From: Vitis vinifera
Taxonomy: Eukaryota; Streptophyta; Magnoliopsida; Vitales; Vitaceae
Length of the DNA: 64,000 bases
Direction of reading: 5' to 3'
Assembly: GCF_030704535.1 (NCBI RefSeq)
Contig: NC_081817.1
Span: forward strand, 29,079,001-29,143,000
In this document: positions 1 to 11,960 of the stretch, in pieces
How positions within the stretch are numbered: position 1 is the stretch's first letter
How the letters are laid out: each line of letters starts with the position of its first letter
Translations under genes and position numbers: made by a program
Notes under the pieces: model-generated
Databases searched by the model: none
Told to the model about the DNA's origin: nothing
The model's input: only the letters and a program-made list of their open reading frames with translations

Positions 1-749
1 TAAATTGACTTTCAATTAGATTATATTTAAATTATTAACTTAAAATTTATTAATTAATATTTACTTTAAGTATTAAACTTGTTCAACAAAATTAATTTAA
101 AAATTATTTTAAATCATCAAATTATCATATTTACCTTCATTAATTTGAACCAATATTTACATTCTTTAATTTTATTTAACATTTATTTTTTAATCTTAAA
201 TGATAAATTTGCTTATTAAACATCCATATTTAAAATATGGTAAATACATAAAATAACACAAATTATTTACGATAACTAATGAATTATAAATGTGAAGTTA
301 TAATTGTAAAATATACACTAACTAAATGTGGACAAATGAAACAAAAAAATAAAAATAAAAAAATAATTAAAATTAAAAATAAGTTAATTATTTTGATTTA
401 ATGCTTAAAATTAAAAATTAAAATTAATTTTAAGATATAACATGAAGTTATTTTATAAAATAAATTTAATCTACTTAACGAATTAAATTAAATTAAATTA
501 AATTATTAAGTGGATAAACTGATTACCAAACACCCAACAGTTAACACCCTCTTCTTAAAGAAAGTTTTTGAATCTTATCGTTTTGAACTGGGATATCTTG
601 GAACTGCAGGGAGGAACCCCTGTTTGCTGTGTTTCATATTCTCAAATTACCCGCTTCTTTTTCATTCGGCGTTTTTGATCCATCTTCATTGTTCTGTTCA
701 GATTTTCTCTTCAGTTTTCTGCCAAGATGAATCTGGCTAGAAAACCAGG
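1..749. other. AT-rich flank without a recognisable gene
   Basis: The first 500 bases are very AT-rich, with a short run of 'aatta/taaat' pentamers near 481-505. From about 510 to 749 the base composition becomes more balanced, and a 76-codon open frame is present, but it has no recognisable domain. This part looks like leader or intron-like sequence in front of the first lectin-kinase remnant. I see no gene here. Confidence 0.6.
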
Positions 750-1495
750 AGAATGTTCTATCATAGAAGAAAATAATATTCACTAGACTCTTTCAACTTA
801 ATCAACATGCAGAGAAAACCAGTTGGGTGACCAATTATTCACATGGTAACTGACATACATGGTCTCTCTACTTGTTAATCATCAGCCAAGCTTATAGTAA
901 TATAAGCTTGGGTTCATCTCCCTTATGACACTGATGACAAGTTTGCATGGGCTTCGCCTTCTGGTGATTTTGCATTGGTGATTTTGCATTTGGATTCCGA
1001 CCCCCTTCAGGTGAAAAGGATCTATTCCTTCTTGCTACCTGGACTGCAAATGGAAATTAACCGGAGCCAAGAGGATCAAAAGTTGAGCTTACCACCAATG
1101 GACAGCTTGTTCTCCATGGAGGCTAAGAGATATGGAAGACAAAGACTGGTAATATGAGCAGCGAAGCAGTGCATGGTGCCATGCTTGGAGATGGAAATTG
1201 AATACCAGTATATGGAGAGCTTCAAGCACCCAACTAATACCATCTAGCCAACCCAGGGATTGGGTGTTGGAGCCCACTGTGCAGTTACTCTTTTTGAGGA
1301 CCTGAGGTTTGCAAATGGAACTGAAAGATATTGGAGGAAAAGACTACCTCTTTCAAATGGGAGGTTGGATCAAACTGCTGTTGCCGGAAGTGCTCTAATC
1401 AAGATACTGAAGTCCAATGAACTAACTTCAGGCAGAGGCAAGCAAAATAAAGCAATTCTAATCCTCTCAGTCCTCTTAGGCGCTTCTGTGTTCCT
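750..1495 (+). pseudogene. G-type lectin receptor kinase (LECRK-like) ectodomain remnant, tandem copy 1
   Basis: Conceptual translation in shifting frames gives pieces of a bulb-type (mannose-binding) lectin ectodomain: 'SGDFAFGF'-like near 963-1000, 'GSKVELTTNGQLVLH'-like near 1068-1120, and 'SFKHPTNTI' near 1220-1245. These are followed by the membrane-proximal 'CAV..FEDLR...WRKRLPLSNGR' at about 1278-1370 and a 'ILILSVLLG' membrane-segment start near 1455-1490. Intact family members are plasma-membrane receptor kinases with lectin, EGF/PAN-like, transmembrane and kinase parts. Here the ectodomain jumps from the lectin domain directly to the membrane-proximal end, so the middle is missing, and several frameshifts break the frame. 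It is followed by a second copy with a period of about 741 bases. Family assignment is from motif recall; the broken state is seen directly. Confidence 0.72.
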
Positions 1496-2262
1496 CTTCA
1501 ATTATAGAAGAAAATAATATTCACTGGACTTTTTCAACTTAATGCAACATGCAGAGAAAACCAGTTGGGTGACCAATTATTCACATAATAACTTACATAC
1601 ATAGTCTCTCTACCTCTAATTGTTACTCATCAGCCAAGCTTATAGTAATATAAGCTTGGGTTCATCTCTCTATGCCACTGATGCCAACTCTGCATGGGTT
1701 TTGCCCTCTGGTGATTTTGCAATTGAATTCTGACCCTCTCCAGGTGAAAAGGATCTATTCCTTCTTGCTGTCTGGACTGCAAATGGTTGCCAAGAATCAA
1801 AAGTTGAGCTTACCACCAATGGACGGTTTGTTCTCCATGGAGGCTAAGAGATATGGAAGACAAAGATTTGGTAATATGAGCAGAGAAGCAGTGCATGGTG
1901 CCGTGCTCAGAAATGGGAATTGTATACCAGTATATGGGAGAGCTTCAAGCACCCAACTAATACCATATTGCCAACCCAGGGATCGGGTGTTGCAGCCTAC
2001 TGTGCAGTTGCTATTTTTGAGGACCTGAGGTTTGCATATGGAACTGGAAGCTGTTGGAGGAAAAGACTACCTCTTTCAAATGGGAGGTTGGATAAAACTA
2101 CTGTTGCCAGAAGTGCTCTAATCATGATATTGAAGTCCAGTGAACTAACTTCAGGCAGAGGCAAGCAAAATAAAGCAATTATAATCCTCTCAGTCCTCTT
2201 AGGCCCCTCTCTGTTCTTCTTTGTTTCTGTCACTGCAATTTCTCTAGTTTTCTAATGCTTGA
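1496..2262 (+). pseudogene. LECRK-like ectodomain remnant, tandem copy 2
   Basis: This is a second head-to-tail copy of the preceding remnant. The 'agaagaaaataatattcact' word recurs at 765 and 1506. It again carries the lectin fragments, 'SFKHPTNTILPTQ', 'CAVAIFEDLRFAYGTGSC', 'WRKRLPLSNGR' and a hydrophobic start 'IIILSVLLGPSLFFF'. The same internal ectodomain deletion is present, so the deletion predates the tandem duplication. Lectin and membrane-proximal parts lie in different frames. Nothing suggests a translatable receptor. Confidence 0.72.
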
Positions 2263-2790
2263 ACCTCAAAAATCTGCAGCTTTATCACAGAATCCCGAGT
2301 ACAAGAGGTGGTAGAAGCCTTTGGCACTGTCTATAAAGGGATATTACCATCAGGTTCTGGAAATTCTGTTGCTGAAAGGAAGTTGGAGAAGGTGGTGGGA
2401 GAAGGTGAGAAAGAATTCAAAGCAGAAGTGAATGTGATAGGCCAAACTCACCATAAGAATCCAGGACGCTTGCTGGGTTTTACTGCCATGAGGGTGAACA
2501 CCGACTTCTGGTGTATGAGTTCATGCACAATGGCTCTTTATCAAGCTTCCTTTTCAGAGGCGCCTGAGGACTTGTGCCTGAATGAAGAATGCAGTAAACA
2601 GATCATCCATTGCAACATAAAAGCCTCAGAACATAACTCATGGATGATACTTTTACAGCCAAAGTTGCAAACTTTGGCTGGGAAAGCTTCTGATAAGCAA
2701 CCAGACTTGAACACTCACAGGCATCAGAGGGACTATGGAGTATATTCAGAAAACTCGGGCAGCCTATATCTCTTATAATAACACATTATG
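2263..2790 (+). pseudogene. LECRK-like kinase-domain remnant
   Basis: A 156-codon open stretch (2308-2778) encodes a decayed serine/threonine kinase N-lobe and catalytic-loop region. It has 'EAFGTVYKGILPSG' (the glycine-rich loop, with one glycine replaced by Glu), '[18 protein letters not shown]', 'GRLLGF', a frameshifted '[12 protein letters not shown]' region, '[15 protein letters not shown]' and a degraded DFG region. The catalytic-loop Asp of the usual 'HCDIKP' is Asn here, so the product would be catalytically dead even without frameshifts. It belongs with the two ectodomain copies upstream. About 470 residues of ectodomain and the C-lobe of a normal receptor are missing or unreadable. 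Confidence 0.75.
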
Positions 2791-5700
2791 AAGCATCAGC
2801 TCAACGCCAGGGTCAATCTGCAAAGCAAGGGATTCATCAATGTTTCCTTCAAACTAAATAATAAGGAACAAAATGGATCATTCTGCATTTTCAGTTGTGT
2901 TTGTTATAGCATTTATACAAGAACTTTTGGGGTTTCTATGTATGACTTTATTCTTTAGGGGTTTCAATATATAACTTCATCCCTACTTTGTCAGTGAATA
3001 TGGTGATGGTGTTACATTATAAATCATAGTGAACTGGTGGAATTTGATCATTTAGTCAACTTCATCCAAAACTGTTCCACAGTTGAGGGGATTGTTAACT
3101 TTGCCATGGGCCAAGCAGCAATTTCTTAAGAAGCTGGGTAACAAAGAGTACCATAATTTGGACTAGTTTCAATGGAAACTCTCCTGTTTTTGTGCATGAT
3201 GTCTTCAGCTTCAGCTTTTCCTTTGCTTTTGACTAGCCTGAAATTGATCCAACTCTCTTTAATTAATCGATTAAATGCATAAATGAATCCTATTCATTGT
3301 TTGAAGTAATAACAAAATTCTGGAAGACCAGGAAAGTTTGACACTGGAGAGAAGACAAAATGACAACACCATAAATTCTGGAAGAGGGCTTTGCTTTCTA
3401 ACCATTACCATAATTTTAGAGCTCAACCCGGATGAGTAAATTATATTTCAGAATGTTCAGAAGATATTCTAAAGACATGCACCTTCTACTCACAGTTTCT
3501 TGCTCTTCTTGAACAGAGCAATGAACATCAATAGTTCAGCACCCAGGAATCTCCCCCTCCTCCAATTCCTTCACTGGGAAAACTCTACCAGAATCAGAAC
3601 AATATATCCTCTTCCTTAGGGGAAAAGTCACCTTCCCAATCAAGGAAATCATCAGGATTAATTTGGGCAATATATATCAAGAGTATACATCAAGAAGCTT
3701 TGCTCAAAATTGAAATACATCAAGAGCTGCCATTTTCTTCTATTTCACATTTGGACTTAGGCAATCAATGGTAACAGTCTAACACACTCCTTAAGCTCCG
3801 ATTGAGGTTGGCAGGGATTGGCAACTTTAATGACTTCAAAATCATAGCTCTGTGAAGGGAGACAAACATGAATCACAGGAAGATCAACAAGTCAACAACT
3901 ATCAATCAGCAAGGAACAGGAAATACCTTTGGACATTTACGAATGAAAATTTTGAGAGTCCAGCTTTGAAGAGTACAGATAAGAGGGTTGAGTTTTCTTT
4001 TATTCTGAAATAAGATTAGAAGCATCAATGAAACAGTAAAAGGTTATATATAGAAGCCCTTCTAAATCACCGAAGAGACCCCACAAGCAGATTTGAAGAG
4101 TAGATCATTGCAAAGTTACTGGATCCATTATCTAGCTAATTATCTATCAATTTCTAAGGCTTGATTGTAGTAGAAAAAATTTCTAATTACAATGCCACAA
4201 AATTGGTTGATCCATTAAAAACAAAAATGAGGCTCTTGAGATTAGGAATGCATGCATGCAACAAACACAAATGGAATATGATATAAGATTTTCATGGATT
4301 AAACAAAAATACATGGCAATATAGAACCAGGACGATAAGGTCACAGACAGGACAATATTAAAAGAAATTATTATTTTTCTGACCTGAAAACCGAGGCATT
4401 CAGAACAGTATACATTTGTAAGTAGTCCATGGAAACCGGGGAACATATGCAGATGTTGTATTCTATTGCATAAGGCAAACACTCAATATGCAATAGCATA
4501 ACCAAGCCCAGAAAGCCACATATGCCTTTCTGTTTTGTTTTTTAACCTATTCTCATCTCTTATGACCAGAAGTTCCAAGGATGATATAACCTCACCAAAT
4601 AAGTTAGAAACCGGCCCATCCAGCAGGTTGAGTAGCCAGCTTGCCCTCAATCTTCTTTGTCACCAAACAGCTGGGCATTATTGCCTCCAATGGGGGGTCT
4701 GGAAATGTTAGAGCTGGCAGCAGGGGTGGCTGTAAAAACTCTCTGTTCCAAAATCCCAAGTTTCAGGGCCAGAAGTTGCTTCTGTGGCTGGTTTGTTGTG
4801 ATGACCATTTCTAAACCCAACAGACTCGCTATTGTTGTCTGGGCACCTACCTCAGAGAAAGCCTGCCATGGATTAGAGTCTGGGCCAGAGGAATTGGATT
4901 TTCTTTACTGAAGTTCCCAGCCTGTTGCTTCAATCTTTTCTCTGTGCTGTTATAAGAAGAAAACCCATCAGACACATGAATGGGTACAAAAAGATAAACT
5001 TCAGGTTTTGGTTGTGTTGAAAAGCACAAGGAACTTCAGGTTTCGGTTGTATTGAAAAGCACAAGAAACTTCACAAGATGCAAATCATACCCCAGACTCA
5101 CTGAAGAAAAATAAAGTACAATTGACTTACCCAAACGTCTACCTTCTCATTTATAGGTTCCCTCCTGAACAAATCCCCACATCTAGGACAAGAAAAGGAA
5201 GAAAATGGGAGTCAAATTTTTTTCAACCAAATGTCAGCACTACCTTATCAAAAAGCATAGTTTTCCTTTCAACCTCAGCAGCTCTATATGCAGGTGCAGT
5301 GTACTTTCTGATGTTGTCTTCTTCAATGGAAATTCCTCTGTTTTTATACATGATATCTTCAGCTTCAGCTTTTCCTTTTGCTTTTGACATGGCTGAGACT
5401 GATCCTGTAATCAAAAATCACAGGCACAAGTAGATATTTAACAGATGAGGATCCAAATCTCTTCAATTGATTAATGTATAAATGAATTAATCAAAATTTT
5501 TAGAGATAATTATAGGGAGATGAACCTTGTGCCTCTGAGTTTCTTATTCATCTTGAACAGAGCAATGTGCATCAACTGTTCAGCACCCAGGAATCTCTCC
5601 CTTCCTCCACAGGCAAAACCCTCCCAAAATCAGAACAATCTAACCTTCCTTCAGATTCCACTTCCTTGGAAAAGTCACCTTCCCAATCAAAAAATTAATT

Positions 5701-6365
5701 TGAGTAATAATATCAGAGTACCTTTTGATAATTAACAAGTCTATTTTGGTTTGATAAATTTAGCACCCGCAATTCCCTTTTTCTTGCATGAGAAAGGAAA
5801 AGTTAAAAAATAAAAATAAAATTTGAACTTAATAATTTTTTTAAATTATCAATTATAAAACTATTTTGCTTCTCAGAAAATTTAAGGGAAAATACGGAAA
5901 AAATTGAGGGATTTATTTAACACTTCTTAAGGAACCAAAAATGCTTTAGATGTTGTCAAATCCATGATTAAAACCTGTTTACTTCCAATTAAATGAGTTT
6001 AATCAAACACATGAAGTTGTGAATAAAATTATTTTAAAAGCATTGAAATTCAAGTCATTAAAGTTGTCCATGTTCAATTTAAACAAGTTTAAACACATGA
6101 AATTGTCCATAAAATCATATAAAACAGCATTGAATAAAATATTGAATCATATATGCAATTATTTTTTTGCAGACTGCCAAATCAAAACAGAGCATGAAAA
6201 ACGTGTTCAATATTTTTTTTCTGGCTTGAAGCTTCGAGAAAAAGAAAATCTTAAATCAAATAAACAATACTAGCAAATGAATTGGAACGTAAATACTTTT
6301 CTGAAGAAAAGAAGTTCATGCACAGAAGAATTACCTGACTGTACATTGGTGGAGTGCCACTTCCA
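2791..6365. repeat. Duplicated intergenic module, copy 1 (downstream of NLR1)
   Basis: This non-coding stretch is one of four related copies (others at about 16450-18870, 27441-30892 and 56881-59680). Shared words include 'ttaagaagctgggtaacaaa' (3126), 'atgatatcttcagcttcagc' (5350) and 'attccctttttcttgcatga' (5771). The copy has two internal halves that resemble each other ('..atcttcagcttcagctttt' near 3205 and 5355). On the minus strand short exon-like stretches can be read (about 4635-4905 and 5223-5414), but with no intact frame. The segment 5745-6330 recurs again at about 13690-14440. Origin unknown. It probably descends from a gene that was co-duplicated with the receptors. Confidence 0.7.
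4635..4905 (-). pseudogene. Unidentified exon-like fragment shared by the modules
   Basis: On the minus strand this reads, with disruptions, as a Gly/Ser/Pro/Ala-rich tail related to the better copy at 28871-29173 ('GPETWGFGTESFTP', 'NNAQLFGDSKRIESKPATQ', 'PAGWAGF'). Related copies occur at about 18360-18530 (partial), 28871-29173 and 58430-58715. Amino-acid similarity survives between copies better than in their surroundings, which suggests an old protein-coding exon. I do not recognise the parent protein. Confidence 0.4.
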
Positions 6366-9300
6366 TTAAAATAGCACATGTTTGATCACTATTTCTGGAA
6401 TGTGTGCTATAAAACACCATTCTTCCCCTTTCTCAAATTGACACCGTTTTTCCAGTAAAGGACACTCCCTAACAATCAGATAAGAGAGGGAGTCTGGAAG
6501 CTTCTCTTTTGTCAAGCATTTGAGCTTACGGCAGTTTCTGATATCCAATGCTTTAAGAGAGGTGAGGTGTTGAAGACCGTCTTTTTTCAAGGATTGGAGC
6601 ATTGGGCAGTTCTCCACTCCCAAATATTTGAGAGAGATGAGGTGTTGAAGACCCCGGGAATCTTGTAGTCTCTGTTTTGTCAAGTGTTGGAGCTTAGGGC
6701 AATTGTTGATATACAATGTTTCAAGAGAGGTGAGGTGTTGGAGACCCACTTCTGTCAAGTACTGGAGCTCATGGCAGTTGTGGATATACAATCTTTCAAG
6801 AGAGGTGAGTTGTTGAAGACCCACTTCTGTCAAGGATTGGAGCCTTGGGCATCCATCAATTCGTAATTCTTTGAGAGAGATAAGGTGTTGAAGAACAGAT
6901 CCTGTTGAGAACTGGAGCTCTGGGCAGTTTATGATCCCTAATTCTAGAAGAGAGGTGAGTTGTTGAAGCCCCCAATTGTCAAGAGACTTGAGATTGGGAA
7001 GCTCTACAATTTCAAGACAAGTTAGAGAATAGGGCAACAGACACTCCTTGGGAAATAATTCAAAGTCTGCACAACTACCTTCCATTCTTAAACGTGTAAG
7101 AGAGGTCAGCCTTTGCAAACCCCACTCCATCTGGGGCATGAGTTGGTTGCAGTTCCCAATCACAAGTTCACTTAGATTGGAAGGCACACCCTCTCTCTGA
7201 AACAACAATTCTGGACAATCCCATAAACACAACTCCTGTATAGATGAGTGCATTGCTGCCAAAGACCTAAGCTTGGAGCAACTAGAGATCCAACAATACT
7301 CCAATTTGATACCAGGCAATTCGATAGATTCAAGATTAGGGCACTCCTGGATATGGATTCCCAAGACACATAAAGATGTGGGATCCCCCTCTGAAATCGA
7401 GATGAACAGCTTCCTAAGCCCCTTAAGACCATTGATTGCGAAATGAGTCAACTCAGGGAAGATGTCTAATGAGAAGGATAACGAGAGAGAATCATCGATA
7501 ACACCACCAAAGATCCTCAGCCTTTGAAGGGCTGGGAGATGACATCTGAACAACTCAGGTAGGAGAAACTCTAGTTTGGAACATTGAGAGATTGATAGTG
7601 ATCTCAATGTAGTGGGTAAACCAACTATGTGCAGGGATCTAGAAAAACTACAATCATAGATTTTCAGATCATAAATGTTGCTTTGCAAGATTTCCTCCTC
7701 TAGTAGAGACTCCACATAATCACATTTTCTGATTGAGAGCTGGTGTGGTGCCACTGGAAGTTGCTTCCACTGAGACACGTCTAAAATTTCAATTTCTGAA
7801 GTTTGAAGAGCTATGAAGTCACAAGCTACCATTTGCAACTGCAATTTACCAAAATTCACCATCTTCAATTCACGGATGGCAAGAACTGTGAGCGAAGTCA
7901 TAAGTAGCTGCGGACAATTATAAATTTGAAGTTCCTCCAATGAAAGAAGCTGTTCTGGTAATTTCCCAGTGAGTTTGGGACAACATCGCATAGAAAGCTT
8001 CCGGAGATGAGGGAATTCTTCACAACATAACCATTTCTCCCAATTCAGCATATCCTCAAATGATAGTGTTTCTAGGGATTGAAAGGAAGCATTCCCATGA
8101 AACTCACTACCCACACACTCTACTCCATTCATTCTTGAAATTTGTAGATATTTAAGATGGGTTAGCTGCCCAAGTGGTGGCAATGTTGAGCAATTGCCAC
8201 AACCCCGAAGCTCAAGGGACACGAGATTCAAGACTAAAGGATTTCCAAGCCAATTTGGAAATCTTACACCAGGATAGTTTCTGATCGAGAGCTGTTTTAA
8301 ATTTGGATGAGGTAGTAACTTGTTGAGTATATCATGTATTGTTGAACCACTTTGTATAACACCATCAGTACACCTGTCATCCCAATCCAAGATTAACTCA
8401 TCAAGATAACTCTTATCCTTCATATTAGCCTGTAATGCATCATTAACACTCACAACGTTCTTCATGTTTGAAATATAAAGTGCTCCTCGAATCTCTGGAA
8501 GCTCCCTTAATTCTCCGATTTTTAATCCACTCTTTTGGCCCACAATAAAATAAGTCAACCTTTGTAAACTTTTTAATTGACCAATACCATGATTGGACAT
8601 TTCTTTCAATGAATCACATCCAAAAATATCAAGATGACGCAAATTAATCAACTTCCCCATCCTTGAAGGTAATTCATTAAGACATGAACACCTTCTTAGT
8701 ATCATTGTTTGTAAATTGCACAAATAGCATACTGATTCAGGTAATTTTTGAATCATTGTGAAAGATAGATCCAAGTAACGTAAATGTTTCAAATTGCCTA
8801 TCGATTTAGGCAAATCGATTATTTTATATTCTCGCAACGACAACACGGTAGACACCTCATTTTTGGCAATATATCTTGCAAAACTCTTTTACTCAAAATA
8901 TAAGAAGGCTCGTATTGTGATGGCTTCACGTCTAAGAATGTGTGAAGAGATTGAGCTTTAGTAATAGCCTCAAACTTTTTAAATGCAACCATTTGGTCAT
9001 AATCAGTTTTGAAGTACAAAAAGTGACGAGTCTTCTCAGATACTTTTGGTACCTTATCATCATCTTCCACTCGAGCACAAAAATCTCCAGACACGTGTTG
9101 AGCCAATTCATGTATTAGATCATGCATTACAAAGCATGATCCTTTTTTTCTAATAGATTTTTGAAAGAATGACTTTGCAAGAAGCTCATCAAAATACGAC
9201 TCACCTATCTCTTCCATTCTCCTTCTGTCGCTTAGTTGTGGATGCAGAAGACCTTCTGCCATCCATAATAAAATCAGCTTCTCTTTGTCGAATTCATGGT

Positions 9301-10642
9301 TCCGGGGAAAAATTGAACAATATGCAAAACAATGCTTTAGAGGTAGAGAAAGATGATGATAGCTCAATCTCAAAGATGGAAGAATTTCAGGACCACTCCG
9401 CAGATGCCATATTTCACTGTTCAAGACATTCTCCCATTCCCTTTTTTCGACCTTAGAGTGCAAGAGACGGCCGAGTGCTTTTACAGCTAAAGGCAATCCT
9501 TGGCACTTGTCCACAATCTGTCTGCCTATGGGTTCAAGCTCAAGGAATGCGTTGGAGTCTCTGTCCTCAAATGCAAGCTTTTCAAATAGCCTCCAACAAT
9601 TTTGAGGGCTTAATTGTCCCAGATGACGAGTCTGGACTGCACGCATAGTTGTTGCAATAGATTCATTACGACTGGTCACAACAATCTTGCTTCCCTGTGC
9701 TGCAGCAAGGAGTGGAGTTCGTAGCCTATCCCAACCTTCACCATCACTAGGCTCCATATCCCAACCTTCCCAATCACGAGGTTTCAAATCCCAGACGTCG
9801 TCAAGAACAAGCAGAAATTTCTTGTTACTAAGTTGGTCTTTGAGTTCAAGCTGAAGCTTATTTAGATTGTCAGAATCAGTTTTAGAACCGATTTCCTCCA
9901 GAAATGATTTGGTGACCTTGATAAGAAGAAACTCAGTGGAAACACAGACCCATGCTTTCAAGTGGAAGTGTTCTTTCACTCGGTCATCGTTATAGAGAAG
10001 CCGAGCAAGAGTGGTCTTGCCGCTGCCGCCCATGCCGACTATGGACATCACTTCCATGTTGTCGCCTGTTGCATTATCAGAAAGCAACCAGTCAGCCATC
10101 TCCTTCTGAATTTCATCCCTGCCGAAAACAAGGGACTCATCCTCCAACGAAGTGGATATTGATGATCTTGGTGACAGTTTCTCGCCCCCACCTTCTTTCA
10201 GCCCGAGCCCAACTTTTTCTTGAGCAATAGACACAAGTTTCTCAATCATCCCATTCACCCTGGACTCCATGCTTTGAGTAGCAAATGGAGCCTTAACCCA
10301 AGCAGAGAACTTGTTCCATTTCCACGCCTTATGAGTCCCGCCGATTTGGGAGTCAGCAGCTTCCACCTTGCACCGCAAAGCGTCGGTAGCGATCTCGTCT
10401 AATAGGTCTTCCGCATCATACACAACATCCTTGACATGGACCAACCAATTTTTGACATTTGGGTTTGAAAATTGCTTCACCTCCGCATCATCGAGCACTT
10501 TGTGGACAACCAGCAATTTCCTCTTCAACTCGCTGAGGAGTTCATCGATGTGATTCTGTCGCCCAAGGAAGTTTATGAACGCCGGAGAAGCCAATCTGTC
10601 GAATAGAAGTTGAAGCGAAGCCGAGAGGAGTGCGTCCGCCAT
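6366..10642 (-). pseudogene. NLR1: CC-NB-ARC-LRR resistance gene with a single-base frameshift (RPP13-like 1 family)
   Basis: An intracellular immune receptor of the CNL class, encoded without introns. The start is the ATG at 10640-10642 ('[10 protein letters not shown]'), matching NLR2, 4 and 5; the open frame upstream of it has no ATG support. The N-terminal frame (10642-8819, 607 aa) holds a coiled coil with an 'EDLLDE' EDVID-type motif (about 78-83), P-loop 'GMGGSGKTT' (203-211), kinase-2 'LLVLDDVW' (277-284), RNBS-B, 'GLPLA', 'CFAYCSIFP' and 'MHD'. It then runs into 'PCCRCENIK' and a stop. Aligned with NLR2, one base is missing at 8847/8848 ('caacacgcgta' has become 'caacacggta'). The LRR frame then continues open to the TAA at 6366. 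With that base the gene would be 1425 codons. Loss of function is likely, but a truncated CC-NB-ARC protein or an assembly error are alternatives. Confidence 0.9.
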
Positions 10643-11960
10643 ATCTGTAACCAGAATACAGAATGACACCACTAAGCTGCAGCACACTGGTTTGTATTTG
10701 CCTAGATGCAATTTCTGGGTTCAGGAAATTTCTACGGTACCACTTTGGTACCTACCCAAAAAACGTTCTTGGCCATTGGATGAAGGTGGTTCAATCCGGA
10801 CCGTCCAATTGGCTTACGTATTTAAAAAAAAAAAAAGGGAAATAAGCTACAGGTTGCCGGTAAACTTGTAATAAGAGCGTTGTTCTTCTCTGAAACTAAT
10901 ATGGCCTCTTCCCCATGGGTTTGTGTGCTGTTCTTGGATAATGTTGAGGGGTTTTGTTGATTATTTGTTTGTTTGTTTGTTTGTTTGTTTTTGTTGATGG
11001 GTATTTTCTCTTTTTTCCTTGAGTGCGGGTTTTGGGTGAGTTGATCTAGATCTGTGTACTTGTAGCTGCATTTTCTTGCTGTTTTAGGGGTTTTGCGGGC
11101 TGGGTTTTCTTGGGAAACCTCTGGTGTGGGAAAATGAGGGAAGCAAACACATTGTGGAGAAAAATATGGGATGCTTGCAGAGATGGGAGTTTGATCTGGT
11201 TTTGCTGGTGGTGTGGGGGTTTTAACAAGTTGGGTTTGTGGGGAAATTCCCAGACCAGGAAATGAGTCACCTTTCAACTGATTTTTGCTTGCAATTCATG
11301 GCTTCATAGTCTTCGCATTTCAGTCTCGTTTTCCTTCTCATCTTTCATCTTTGTCACTGATTTACTGTTGATGGCAAGGAGCTTTCTTATTTTGACTCAC
11401 TTTTTGTTGGAACGAGTCCATCAAGATCTATTTTACCCCTTGGTTTACTATTCATGATGATGATTGTGTTTGTTCTTTTTCTTTTTTCTTTTTTTATTTG
11501 ATTCTTGCAGAGATTTGGTGGGTTGGGTTTCTGAAAAAGAAAAGTCTTTCTAGTGTAGCGAGGGGAAAAAAATAGGATTTTGATCAGACTTTGAAATGGA
11601 ATTTCAAAATTGGGGGAAATTTAGGGGTTTTTCAACTCGTGCTGCTGGTTGGATTGTAACTTATGGGTTTGTGTTGACAGGTTTGGATCTAATTGTGGAT
11701 GGTTTTGGTTCTTGCAGGAATTTAGAGAGTCTGGTCACCGTAAAAAGATCCAAATCTACGTACGCACTCTGTAAAAGCACATGAACTTGCAACCGACACA
11801 ATGAGTATAAAATACGATCAAACTTACATATCTCCAGCCCAGTATCTGCTGCCAACTGCCAAGAGCTGCAATAAATGTTATTCACAGTGTGTAACCCACT
11901 CATAAGATGCCGGTCTTCATTCGGCCCCAGAGATATGTTCACCCTGAAATGCAACCATGG
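10643..11960. other. NLR1 upstream region; leader-like sequence of unknown origin
   Basis: The first 100 bases are the probable NLR1 leader. They share 'atatctgt' with the other CNL leaders but then diverge. A 12-base A run lies near 10819-10832, and '(gttt)n' repeats lie near 10965-10990. From 10860 to 11960 the sequence is G/T-rich and resembles a plant 5' leader with intron-like tracts on the plus strand. A 62-codon frame (11596-11784) lies within it, but no domain is recognisable. No gene is called. Confidence 0.4.

Noticed and set aside
4183-4482. Repeated minus-strand frames (also 28467-28886 and 58041-58319) with 'HLHMFLGFHGLLTNVYCSEC'
   Set aside because: They recur because the module is duplicated. 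They are hydrophobic with frequent Cys and have no family match that I know, so I treat them as part of the module and not as genes.
10643-10711. A 23-codon upstream extension of the NLR1 frame
   Set aside because: It begins with TTG, not ATG, and the ATG at 10642 matches the start used by NLR2, NLR4 and NLR5.
10822-11277. A 151-codon minus-strand frame upstream of NLR1
   Set aside because: Low-complexity Lys/Asn/Gln and Pro-rich text caused by poly-T and 'gttt' tracts; no domain and no sign of conservation.
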